Shown here in pieces: positions 15,911 to 23,084 of a DNA stretch of 55,768 nucleotides. This DNA is from Prevotella sp. (GTDB lineage Bacteria > Bacteroidota > Bacteroidia > Bacteroidales > Bacteroidaceae). Location of the stretch: contig JAFUFD010000092.1 of NCBI GenBank assembly GCA_017470055.1, forward strand, positions 1 to 55,768. The letters run 5' to 3'. Position 1 is the first letter of the stretch. Every line of letters starts with the position of its first letter. Made by a program: the position numbers and the translations under genes. The notes beneath the pieces were generated by a model, which saw only the letters and a program-made list of their open reading frames with translations, ran no database searches and was not told the origin of the DNA.

Positions 15911-15990
15911 TCGTGCCCAAATATGCTGGAATCATGTCTAATCATGCCTTTTTATGCCTTTTGTGCCCCGTTGAAATCGGTTTACCTTTG
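15911..15990 (+). promoter_or_regulatory. Phased 10-bp repeats and early-operon promoter
   Basis: Six degenerate units with a TGCC or TGTC core lie at 15914, 15924, 15935, 15945, 15955 and 15964, on one face of the helix. The last overlaps the TTTG (15960-15963) of a good promoter whose -7 box TACCTTTG is at 15983-15990. This layout suggests an operator bound by the repressor-like protein. Confidence 0.65.
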
Positions 15991-16016
15991 CACCATCTTA
16001 AAAAAAAAGACAAGAA

Positions 16017-16397
16017 ATGACAAAAAAAACAAAATCAACAGGTCTTTCTGAACAGATTGATTACCTGATTTCAGAGGTGGCGCAGATAAAGGCTATTCTG
16101 CTTCATCAAAAATTACCAAAGGAGATTCCGAAGTTCTTAAATCAAAAAGAAGTTCTTCGGTACTTTAAAGAGCAAGGATATTGTATAAGTTCGTCAAAAC
16201 TCTACAAACTGACGCGACAGGATAAGATTCCTTGCCACAGGTCGGGGACACGCCTATATTTCATCCCATCAGAACTGGATGAATGGTTAAACAATCAAAT
16301 TGGAGCGAATGAGAAAACGGGCAGAGCCCATTCAATCCAAAACATAACAAAGTCTGCTCAAAATAAAATTAAAAAAAATGGAAAAACAAAGTCATAG
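16017..16397 (+). CDS. Excisionase-like HTH protein
   Basis: The 126-residue product has a short N-terminal coiled region (EQIDYLISEVAQIKAILLHQ), then residues about 42-95 that fit the HTH_17/excisionase family: FLNQKEVLRYFKEQGYCISSSKLYKLTRQDKIPCHRSGTRLYF followed by IPSELDEWL. Proteins of this type direct recombinases towards excision or activate early genes. The C-terminus is basic. Its 3' end overlaps the helicase gene by 20 bases, so the two are co-translated. The promoter at 15960-15990 drives this three-gene operon. Confidence 0.8.
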   Translation: MTKKTKSTGLSEQIDYLISEVAQIKAILLHQKLPKEIPKFLNQKEVLRYFKEQGYCISSSKLYKLTRQDKIPCHRSGTRLYFIPSELDEWLNNQIGANEKTGRAHSIQNITKSAQNKIKKNGKTKS

Positions 16398-17979
16398 ATT
16401 TGCTGTCGCTGCGGAACAAGCAAAGCTCTTTAAACGTGACATTCTGAAAAAAGTGTATTCAATCCCTGCCTTAAAAAATATTCTTACTCTAACTACACCT
16501 ATTAACTATGTTGTTGAGTCTCATTTACGTGACGAGGATGATGGAACATTAAAAAGAATATCAATGCTATATGACGAATTAGAAACAAGTGTTAGCGAAA
16601 AGCGGAGAGATGAAATATTAGGTGAAATAAAAAATCTTGACCCCGAAGAAGAAGTGAAATATCTTGTTCTAATAGAGAAACTAATATCAAATTCCGAAAA
16701 TCACGAATTCGGAATAGGTTTAGAAGAAGAGTCATTGCAGCCTCTGTATTATAATGGATGTTTTTGGGAGCAAATGACCTTACCGCTGCTGAAAGAATTT
16801 CTTGCCGAGGTTGCGACAAAGTCAGGCTTTAATTATTATAAAATGCGCATAACAAAGAATCTCAACAAATTGCATGACCAATTTTCTTCTATCGCCATAC
16901 TTCCTACACATAAACATGCTAAGAATGAGGCAAAGATTAATTTGCTAAATGGAACTTATGTAGTTAAAAAAGCAGAAAAAGGATTAAGGGAGTTTAGAAA
17001 AGAAGACTATTTCAAATACCAATTACCATTTAAATACGACAGCCATGCGAAATGTCAAGAATTCCATAAATTCTTGGATAAGGTTTTACCAGAGGTGGAA
17101 TCCCAAATGGTTTTATCCGAATATCTGGCATATATATTTGTCAAAGGCCTGAAATTGGAGAAATGCCTAATTTTGTATGGAACAGGAAGTAATGGAAAAT
17201 CAGTGATATTTGACATAGTACACGCCTTATTAGGCAGTGATAATGTTTGTACATATACCCTCAGTAACCTGTGTAACGAGAATGGATATTTTAGAGCTCA
17301 ATTAGGAAATTATCTCTTAAACTATTCATCCGAGTTAGGAGGTAATAAGAATAATGCTGACATGTTCAAAAAACTGGTTAGCAACGAGCCTATAGATGCT
17401 CGTTCACCCTATGGGAAGCCATTCATTCTTAGAGAGTATGGGAAATTTATGTTCAATGCTAATAAGTTGCCTTATGGAATAGAATTCACCAATGCTTTTT
17501 GGAGAAGATTCATATTTTTGAATTTTGATGTCACTATTGAAGAAAAGGACCAAGAAAAAGGGCTTGCTGATAGGATTATATCTACAGAATTGAGCGGCAT
17601 TTTCAATTGGGTTTTAGAGGGTTTAGAACGATTACTGCAGAATGAAAAATTTACAGAATCTCCCAAATCCATAGAATTGTTAGAAAGTTTGAAGACTGAA
17701 TCTGATAGCGTTGCTATGTTTCTCACAGCAAAGGAATATTCACCCTCACACAAAGACAAGCATAAAGTAACTTGTGCAGATATTTATAAAGAATATAAAT
17801 CATATTGTAGGAAGGAGGATATGGAAGATATTGTTGTTAAACCAAAAGAATTTAGGAATCGTTTGAAACTGCACAAATATACAGTGACAATGACTAACGG
17901 TGGCAAACAGTGGTGGACTTATGTAAAGGGAAGACATCCATTTGATTCATTTGAAAATAATGTTGTAGAAGAACTATGA
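16378..17979 (+). CDS. SF3 helicase, P4/D5-like
   Basis: The 533-residue product is a replication helicase of the phage/plasmid P4-D5 type. Residues about 130-260 fit a D5_N-like region (EEESLQPLYYNGCFWEQ). The SF3 ATPase domain has Walker A LYGTGSNGKS near 263-272, Walker B LLNYSSELGG near 310, and motif C FMFNANKLP near 355 with the arginine-finger segment AFWRRFIFL after it. A C-terminal winged-helix-like region follows. There is no primase domain, which the next gene supplies. It overlaps both neighbours (20 and 4 bases). It should open the island's origin during replication after excision. Confidence 0.88.
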   Translation: MEKQSHRFAVAAEQAKLFKRDILKKVYSIPALKNILTLTTPINYVVESHLRDEDDGTLKRISMLYDELETSVSEKRRDEILGEIKNLDPEEEVKYLVLIEKLISNSENHEFGIGLEEESLQPLYYNGCFWEQMTLPLLKEFLAEVATKSGFNYYKMRITKNLNKLHDQFSSIAILPTHKHAKNEAKINLLNGTYVVKKAEKGLREFRKEDYFKYQLPFKYDSHAKCQEFHKFLDKVLPEVESQMVLSEYLAYIFVKGLKLEKCLILYGTGSNGKSVIFDIVHALLGSDNVCTYTLSNLCNENGYFRAQLGNYLLNYSSELGGNKNNADMFKKLVSNEPIDARSPYGKPFILREYGKFMFNANKLPYGIEFTNAFWRRFIFLNFDVTIEEKDQEKGLADRIISTELSGIFNWVLEGLERLLQNEKFTESPKSIELLESLKTESDSVAMFLTAKEYSPSHKDKHKVTCADIYKEYKSYCRKEDMEDIVVKPKEFRNRLKLHKYTVTMTNGGKQWWTYVKGRHPFDSFENNVVEEL

Positions 17980-18977
17980 TTGAAGTTTCATTATTTAAAA
18001 GCATAAAAGCCTACTCTTCAACAGGAAGAGTTGAATTACTTGATTGGCTGTCTCCTTCCAATATGTATGCTGATATAGTGAAAGATTTACGTAATGCTCG
18101 TGCCGAATCTGAAAGAAATCGTTTAAAAGAGTTGCTGCCAGGAGTAACTATTAGTTGTGTATGCTCAAATCGGCAAAGAGAAAAAATTATTAGCTATACG
18201 AACTTAATCTGTATTGATATTGACGGGAAAGACAACCCGTCAATATCAAATATGGAACAACTCAAAGTGACATTGGGACAATTACCTTATGTTATGTATT
18301 GTAGTTTGTCTGCAAGTGGGAAAGGCGTGTTTTGCATTATCCGTTATGCTGACTGGCATCATCACAAAGAGCATTTTTATGCTTTGGAAGAAGATTTTAG
18401 GCAGATGGGAGTAGTTGTCGATTCAAGTTGTAGTGATATTTGTCGTCTTCGTTTCTATTCCTATGACCCCAAACCTTATGTCAATAAGAAGGCAGAGATT
18501 TACTCAAAGACATCAAAGAGATTGTCAAAAGTGAATAAAACGCAGAAAACTCCAGAACAGTCTTTGCAAATGGTAGAAAGCAAGATAGAAAGAGAGGCAA
18601 AAACTAATGATGGCTTGTCAGTAGAAGATATGTTGTTGCAACCGTCAAATTTGGATGCCGTAAATATATTCTACATAAGCCCCACTGATGAAGTAAAGCG
18701 TATAGTGCAATACGTTATCAACAGAAGAATAGATATAACTAATGGCTATAGGGCATGGAGAAAAATAGGACTTGTCATAAAACAGGTATATGGAAAGAAT
18801 GGCAGAGAACAGTTTCACAAAGTCAGTCAATTCTATCCTACCTATACTCCGGAAGAAACAAACCAACTATATGACTTTATAGAAGAACATGGCTATCCAA
18901 CTGAATATTCTAATATACGGAAAATAGCAGAGAAATACATCGGTAGTAGAGAAATCTCCGAAATCCTAACCGGCTAA
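17976..18977 (+). CDS. VirE_N/BT4734-type primase with PriCT-2 domain
   Basis: The 333-residue product starts inside the helicase stop (ATGA overlap). Residues about 5-170 match the BT4734/VirE N-terminal domain: SLFKSIKAY, the ICIDIDGKDN acidic motif near 75, SLSASGKGVFCIIRY near 105, and DSSCSDICRLRFYSYDP near 150. These are the conserved sites of the primase-polymerase-like fold. Residues about 235-330 (VINRRIDITNGYRAWRKIGLVI) fit the PriCT-2 domain. It is expected to prime DNA synthesis for the SF3 helicase. The usual Bacteroidota fusion of these domains with the helicase is split here into two genes. Confidence 0.85.
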   Translation: MIEVSLFKSIKAYSSTGRVELLDWLSPSNMYADIVKDLRNARAESERNRLKELLPGVTISCVCSNRQREKIISYTNLICIDIDGKDNPSISNMEQLKVTLGQLPYVMYCSLSASGKGVFCIIRYADWHHHKEHFYALEEDFRQMGVVVDSSCSDICRLRFYSYDPKPYVNKKAEIYSKTSKRLSKVNKTQKTPEQSLQMVESKIEREAKTNDGLSVEDMLLQPSNLDAVNIFYISPTDEVKRIVQYVINRRIDITNGYRAWRKIGLVIKQVYGKNGREQFHKVSQFYPTYTPEETNQLYDFIEEHGYPTEYSNIRKIAEKYIGSREISEILTG

Positions 18978-19032
18978 GGATATGGCCGTTTTCTTCTGGT
19001 GTGTAGTTTTATCACGCCAAAATGCAAGTTGA

Positions 19033-19052
19033 GTGCAATTTTTGTGCAAGGC
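19033..19052. repeat. Right arm-type repeat of the island
   Basis: Identical to 8551-8570 (two GTGCAA units 11 bp apart), 71 bp inside the right core. Confidence 0.55.
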
Positions 19053-19072
19053 TATCGGAGGGGTATATAACA

Positions 19073-19107
19073 AAAGCAGTTAGGTTGTGGCCTAACTGCT
19101 TTGTTTT
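19073..19107. terminator. Bidirectional terminator at island right end
   Basis: AAAGCAGTTAGG (19073-19084) pairs perfectly with 19091-19102. T-runs follow in both directions. It can end the primase operon and also serve the tRNA-Met gene, whose own terminator was displaced to 8303. Confidence 0.8.
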
Positions 19108-19122
19108 CAAGGGCTTTTGTTT

Positions 19123-19167
19123 GTGGACCAGCCAGGGCTTGAACCTGGGACCTCCAGATTATGAGTC
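19123..19167. repeat. attR core, 45-bp direct repeat
   Basis: Identical to 8338-8382; part of the intact tRNA-Met gene and the right junction of the island. Confidence 0.9.
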
Positions 19168-19197
19168 TGTTGCTCTAACCAACTGAGCTACAAGTCC
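19124..19197 (-). tRNA. tRNA-Met (CAT)
   Basis: A 74-nt cloverleaf on the minus strand. The acceptor is GGACTTG with CTGGTCC (one U-U), the D-arm GCTC/GAGC, the anticodon loop CTCATAA, and the T-arm CCAGG-TTCAAGC-CCTGG. CCA is not fully encoded. The 3' half is supplied by the island's att core, so the gene is rebuilt rather than destroyed by integration. A CAT anticodon could also belong to tRNA-Ile with modified C; Met is my best reading. Confidence 0.9.
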
Positions 19198-19217
19198 GAT
19201 GCTTTTCAAAGCGTGTG

Positions 19218-19249
19218 CAAAGGTACACTAAATAATCGAATTATCCAAA
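19218..19249 (-). promoter_or_regulatory. tRNA-Met promoter
   Basis: On the minus strand TACCTTTG (complement of 19218-19225) and TTTG (complement of 19246-19249) are 20 bp apart. It lies on the chromosomal side and so was untouched by the insertion. Confidence 0.8.
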
Positions 19250-19254
19250 CTTTT

Positions 19255-19286
19255 TTTGGCTTTTCTCTTGATTTGCACTATCTTTG
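19255..19286 (+). promoter_or_regulatory. ribF promoter, nearly leaderless
   Basis: TTTG at 19255-19258 and TATCTTTG at 19279-19286 are 20 bp apart. Transcription should start near 19293, only about three bases before the ATG at 19296. Confidence 0.8.
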
Positions 19287-19295
19287 CATTCGCAA

Positions 19296-20231
19296 ATGGA
19301 GACATTGGTATTGAGCGGAGAAAAAATGGAGGTGACACCCAGTGTCGCCACTATCGGTATGTTCGATGGGGTGCACGGGGGGCATCGTTTTGTGCTTCGC
19401 CATGTCTGCGACTATGCCAAGGCACACCAAATAGCCTCTACAGTGATCACTTTCGACCGTCATCCTCGTGAGGTGGTGCAGACGGGGTGGAGCCTCCAGT
19501 TGCTGACGACCTTTGAGGAGCGGATGCGACTGTTGGAGGAAACTGGTGTCGATCGTTGTGTCGTCTTGCCGTTTACTAAAGAGATGGCGGCACTTTCCGC
19601 ACGTGACTTCATGCAGATGATGGTGGAACGGTTGGGCGTGAAGGTCTTGTTGACAGGCTATGACAATCGCTTCGGGCATAACCGTAGTGAGACCTTTGAC
19701 GACTATATGCGCTATGGAAATGAGTTAGGAATGGAGGTAAAGGGACTCCCCCCGACTCCCTCTGAAGAGAGAGGAAACCATGTAAGTTCCTCGATGGTAC
19801 GCAGACTTTTAGAGAAAGGCGATGCCAAGGAGGCTGCACGATGCCTTACCTATCCCTATAGTATCACGGGAAGGGTAGTGAAAGGGGAGCATGTTGGTAC
19901 TCGCTTGGGCTTCCCCACTGCAAACCTGCAAGTGGATGATCCCCATAAGATGATTCCTGCCGCAGGAGTCTATGCGGTAAGATGTATGATGGATGATGGA
20001 AGAAGTAAGATGTACAAAGGTATGATGAACATTGGTACTCGTCCGACCTTTGGGGCACACGCACAGACGTTGGAGGCGCATATCCTCGATTATGAGGGTG
20101 ACCTCTATGGGCAGACCGTTACAGTCAGTTTCATGGAGCGGTTGCGTGATGAGCGTCGTTTTGATAATGAGGAGGAACTGATATCGCAACTGAAAGTGGA
20201 CAAAAGAAGGATTGAAGAATTGAAGTTATGA
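19296..20231 (+). CDS. ribF: Riboflavin kinase / FAD synthetase
   Basis: The 311-residue enzyme converts riboflavin to FMN and FMN to FAD. The N-terminal adenylyltransferase domain shows SVATIGMFDGVHGGHRFVL (near 12-30) and FDRHPREV near 55. The C-terminal kinase domain starts around 180 with GRVVKGEHVGTRLGFPTANL, then GVYAVR and GMMNIGTRPTF, all hallmarks of RibF. The ATG at 19296 is chosen over the TTG at 19284 because the latter lies within the -7 box. It overlaps the next gene by four bases (ATGA). Confidence 0.95.
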   Translation: METLVLSGEKMEVTPSVATIGMFDGVHGGHRFVLRHVCDYAKAHQIASTVITFDRHPREVVQTGWSLQLLTTFEERMRLLEETGVDRCVVLPFTKEMAALSARDFMQMMVERLGVKVLLTGYDNRFGHNRSETFDDYMRYGNELGMEVKGLPPTPSEERGNHVSSSMVRRLLEKGDAKEAARCLTYPYSITGRVVKGEHVGTRLGFPTANLQVDDPHKMIPAAGVYAVRCMMDDGRSKMYKGMMNIGTRPTFGAHAQTLEAHILDYEGDLYGQTVTVSFMERLRDERRFDNEEELISQLKVDKRRIEELKL

Positions 20232-21022
20232 TAAAATCGATAGTTAACGCATTTGTATATGCTTTGATCTTTGTCGCCATTCAGGCAATGGCAGGATTAG
20301 GAGTTCATGCCATCTGGCAACAAATAGTAGGTGGTACGGACATCACCGTGATGGAGTTGGTGGTGACGATGGCGGTCTTCAGTCTATTGACCCTTATCAT
20401 CTTCCTCTCGGCACGGTGGGCGGAGGTATCGCCACGCTGGCTACTCACCAAGCAGTGGTCAGTATTGGTTTGGGCGGTCATAGCGGCATTGGGAATGGTG
20501 ATTCCCTTCACGTGGTTAGAAGAGAATATGCCAGAACTACCCAACTGGATAGAAGACCAGCAGGAACAGTTATTAGGTAACTATTGGGGCTATGTCGTCA
20601 TCGGCTTATTGGCACCCTTGGCGGAGGAGGTCGTCTTCCGTGGTACTATCCTGCGTACATTATTAGGATGGAATGATACCCAATCATCTAACACCCGCCC
20701 CTTTATCGCAATTATCATTTCCGCCTTGCTCTTCTCGTTCATCCACATGAACCCAGCCCAGATGCCTTATGCTTTCCTCGCTGGACTGTTGTTAGGTTGG
20801 ATGTACTGGCGTACAGGCTCCATCCTTCCCGGTATGGCGTATCACTGGGCAAACAACTCTGTTGCCTATATCCTTTATCGTGCCTATCCGGACAAAGACA
20901 TGAAACTCATCGACCTTTTCAAGGGCTCTGAACTACACGTCTATCTTGCCGTCTTCTTCTCACTCCTTATCTGTCTGCCTGCTTTCTACCAACTCTATCT
21001 CAGGATGCGAAGGGCAGAATAA
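20228..21022 (+). CDS. CPBP family intramembrane metalloprotease
   Basis: This 264-residue membrane protein has about six to eight hydrophobic segments. The Abi/CPBP signature is complete: EEVVFRGTILRTLL near 135-150 (EExxxR), FSFIHM near 170 (FxxxH), and AYHWANNS near 205 (HxxxN). These residues bind the catalytic zinc. Family members process prenylated proteins or act in bacteriocin self-immunity; the substrate here is unknown. It is translationally coupled to ribF. Confidence 0.88.
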   Translation: MIKSIVNAFVYALIFVAIQAMAGLGVHAIWQQIVGGTDITVMELVVTMAVFSLLTLIIFLSARWAEVSPRWLLTKQWSVLVWAVIAALGMVIPFTWLEENMPELPNWIEDQQEQLLGNYWGYVVIGLLAPLAEEVVFRGTILRTLLGWNDTQSSNTRPFIAIIISALLFSFIHMNPAQMPYAFLAGLLLGWMYWRTGSILPGMAYHWANNSVAYILYRAYPDKDMKLIDLFKGSELHVYLAVFFSLLICLPAFYQLYLRMRRAE

Positions 21023-21047
21023 GAAGTCGTATATATAGAAAAAATTC

Positions 21048-21145
21048 AGCGGGCTGCTCATCGAATATTGATTGGCAGCCCGCTATCGTTAGTATGTTAT
21101 GAAAAATTTGAGAGAATAGAAACTTCACAGTTTCTGTTTTGTTTT
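21048..21145 (+). terminator. Two hairpins ending the ribF operon
   Basis: AGCGGGCTG (21048-21056) pairs with CAGCCCGCT (21076-21084). A second 7-bp stem (21118-21124 with 21129-21135) is followed by GTTTTGTTTT and is the better plus-strand terminator. Confidence 0.7.
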
Positions 21146-21187
21146 AACTAAACATGATATTATTATAGAGAAAGCATAGAAAAATTA

Positions 21188-21676
21188 TCAATCCTTAGCG
21201 ACAGCAGGCATCACTTGAGCCGTGTCAGCAGGCATCTCAGTGATATTCTCAGCCTGCATCGGAGTCACATCGGCAGAGTCGACAGACAGGGAGTAACTGT
21301 TGGCATACTCTGCTCGTGGATCATTCCAACTGGCATCCCAAGGACGCTGCAGGGCTCCACCAATGGTGAGGATGATTGCCACTACGGCGGCTGCCTTGAA
21401 GAACGGCATGAGTCGCTGTTTGAACGGAATCTCACGTGCCTTGACAGTCGTTTGCGCCTCTTCCTCAATCATGGCAAGAATACGTGCATCGAAATCCTCG
21501 CTCAATAGATGGGAATCTGCCTCCGCAGCCTCATAGGTGAACAAGGCACGGTACTGCTCCAGTTCAGCAGGAATGTCCTTCTGGCTGAAGAAAGCACGCA
21601 GGATACCTTCCTCCTCAAGCGTGGTCTCTACTGCCCAGTAGCGGTCTAAGAGTTGTTCGATGTACTTATAATCCAT
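21188..21676 (-). CDS. Anti-sigma-factor-like membrane protein
   Basis: The 162-residue product lies just downstream of an ECF sigma gene. Its cytoplasmic N-terminus (DYKYIEQLLDRYWAVETTLEEEGILRAFF) resembles Prevotella proteins often mislabelled as pyruvate-ferredoxin oxidoreductase. One membrane segment lies near residues 92-110 (FFKAAAVVAIILTIGGAL), and a short outer tail follows. This layout and position fit an anti-sigma factor that holds the upstream sigma factor, but no zinc-binding motif is visible, so the role is inferred. Confidence 0.7.
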   Translation of the reverse strand: MDYKYIEQLLDRYWAVETTLEEEGILRAFFSQKDIPAELEQYRALFTYEAAEADSHLLSEDFDARILAMIEEEAQTTVKAREIPFKQRLMPFFKAAAVVAIILTIGGALQRPWDASWNDPRAEYANSYSLSVDSADVTPMQAENITEMPADTAQVMPAVAKD

Positions 21677-21757
21677 TTTTGATGTGTGGGATTTTTGTCC
21701 CTCTATAATAAATGACGAATGATAAAAAGAAAAGTTACAGGAAAAGGAAAAAATTTT

Positions 21758-22264
21758 TTAGGTATCTATCTTTTTGAACTGTTCTCGGATAGTCTGACGG
21801 GCTCGGAAGATATTGATTTTTACCTGTTCCTCCGTGATGGCAAGGATGGTGGCGATATCCTTATAACTTTTCCCTTCGATGTCTCGTAGTTGCATACAAC
21901 TGCGTTGTTTCTCTGGTAGTTGGTCGATGAGTTGTCTGACCATTTGGATGCGGTCCTGTTGGATAGTTTGCTCCTCCGGGTTGGCATGGTGGCTGTTGTC
22001 AGAAGGCTCCATCTCTGTTTCGAGAGAGATGGTCTGGTTTGCCATGTGGCGGGTCTTGTCAATGGCAAGGTTACGGCAGGCGGTGAGACAAAACGTCTCG
22101 ATATTGTCAATGGTTCCCCAATTGTCACGGCGGTTCCAGACCTTGATCATCGTTTCCTGCACGACATCCTCTGCCTCCGCAGGATTGAGCGTGATACGGA
22201 GGGCAAGCCTGTAGAGTTTGTCCTTCAAAGGCAGGATGTCGTTTCGGAAACTGACCTGTTTCAC
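21758..22264 (-). CDS. ECF RNA polymerase sigma factor
   Basis: The 168-residue product has sigma region 2 at the N-terminus (LYRLALRITLNPAEAEDVVQETMIKVW) and region 4 at the C-terminus (LPEKQRSCMQLRDIEGKSYKDIATILAITEEQVKINIFRARQTIREQF). There is no region 3, as in ECF factors. It starts one base after argB stops, so it is the fifth gene of the topA-aroK-speA-argB operon, followed by the probable anti-sigma gene. The link of a sigma factor to this biosynthetic operon is unexplained. Confidence 0.93.
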   Translation of the reverse strand: MKQVSFRNDILPLKDKLYRLALRITLNPAEAEDVVQETMIKVWNRRDNWGTIDNIETFCLTACRNLAIDKTRHMANQTISLETEMEPSDNSHHANPEEQTIQQDRIQMVRQLIDQLPEKQRSCMQLRDIEGKSYKDIATILAITEEQVKINIFRARQTIREQFKKIDT

Positions 22265-22265
22265 C

Positions 22266-23045
22266 TTATTTATTTTTAATCACAGTACCATGTTCACCAT
22301 CGATAGCAGTCGCCAAAGTGATAATAACTTTACTTACGCCAGCATCTACGGCCTTCAGGGCATTCTCTATCTTGGGGAGCATGCCGCCAGAGATGGTGCC
22401 GTCAGCCTTGTATCTCTCAAAATCCTCGCGGGTAATGACAGGAATAACGGACTCGTCATCGTCAGGGTTGCTGAGTACTCCTTTCTTCTCAAACGAGAAA
22501 ATCAGAGTCACGTCATAGTCCTTTGCTAAAGCCTTTGCCGTCTCTGAGGCAATGGTATCGGCATTGGTGTTGAGGATATGTCCCTCACCATCGTGTGTCA
22601 AGGGTGCCATCACGGGAGTGATGCCTGCCTCGATCAGATGACCGAGTGTTTTGTGGGCTACGTTGTCAACATCGCCTACGAAGCCATAGTCAACCCCATC
22701 TTTGAGGGGACGCTTATGACTACGAATCACGTCAGCGTCAGCACCAGTCAGTCCGAGGGCGTTGACACCGTTTGCCTGCAACTGTGCCACCAGATTCTTG
22801 TTCACCAGTCCGCCGTAGACCATCGTGACAACCTCCAGCATCGCGGCGTCCGTGATACGCCTGCCATTGACCATCTGCGTCTCGATGCCCAGTTTACTTG
22901 CCACTTGTGTGGCTCTGCGACCTCCGCCATGAACAAGCACTTTACGTCCCTCAATGGCACAGAAGTCCTTCAATAGTTGGGAGAGTTGCTGCTCGTCCTC
23001 GACGACAGCCCCTCCTACTTTTATGATTGTGATTCTTTCTTTCAT
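22266..23045 (-). CDS. argB: Acetylglutamate kinase
   Basis: The 259-residue enzyme phosphorylates N-acetylglutamate (possibly N-succinylglutamate in Bacteroidota) in arginine synthesis. It has the amino-acid kinase fold: IIKVGGAVV near 7-15, VHGGGRRATQVASKLGI near 38-55, and the NADTIASETAKAL loop near 160. Downstream of speA it is separated by a 39-base gap filled with octamer tandem repeats. Grouping with arginine decarboxylase puts arginine making and use under one promoter. Confidence 0.93.
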   Translation of the reverse strand: MKERITIIKVGGAVVEDEQQLSQLLKDFCAIEGRKVLVHGGGRRATQVASKLGIETQMVNGRRITDAAMLEVVTMVYGGLVNKNLVAQLQANGVNALGLTGADADVIRSHKRPLKDGVDYGFVGDVDNVAHKTLGHLIEAGITPVMAPLTHDGEGHILNTNADTIASETAKALAKDYDVTLIFSFEKKGVLSNPDDDESVIPVITREDFERYKADGTISGGMLPKIENALKAVDAGVSKVIITLATAIDGEHGTVIKNK

Positions 23046-23049
23046 TTTT

Positions 23050-23084
23050 TCGATATTTCGAGATATCGATATAACGACATATCG
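23050..23084. repeat. 8-bp tandem repeat between speA and argB
   Basis: Units TCGATATT, TCGAGATA, TCGATATA, ACGACATA plus a final TCG fill the gap between two genes of one operon. A similar array lies at 54074-54116. Confidence 0.6.

Larger units (their letters stand above)
8338..19167. mobile_element. Integrated island in tRNA-Met, satellite- or NBU-like
   Basis: Identical 45-bp copies of the 3' part of tRNA-Met bound the island (8338-8382 and 19123-19167), so the element is 10,785 bp. It carries a tyrosine recombinase, excisionase-like HTH protein, SF3 helicase, VirE_N primase, a divergent repressor-like gene, an acidic protein and a five-gene operon of unknown role. Identical 20-bp repeats near both ends (8551, 19033) fit recombinase arm sites. 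There is no relaxase, capsid, portal or terminase gene, so it cannot move between cells by itself as read here. Mobilisation by a helper phage or conjugative element is likely but inferred. Confidence 0.85.
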
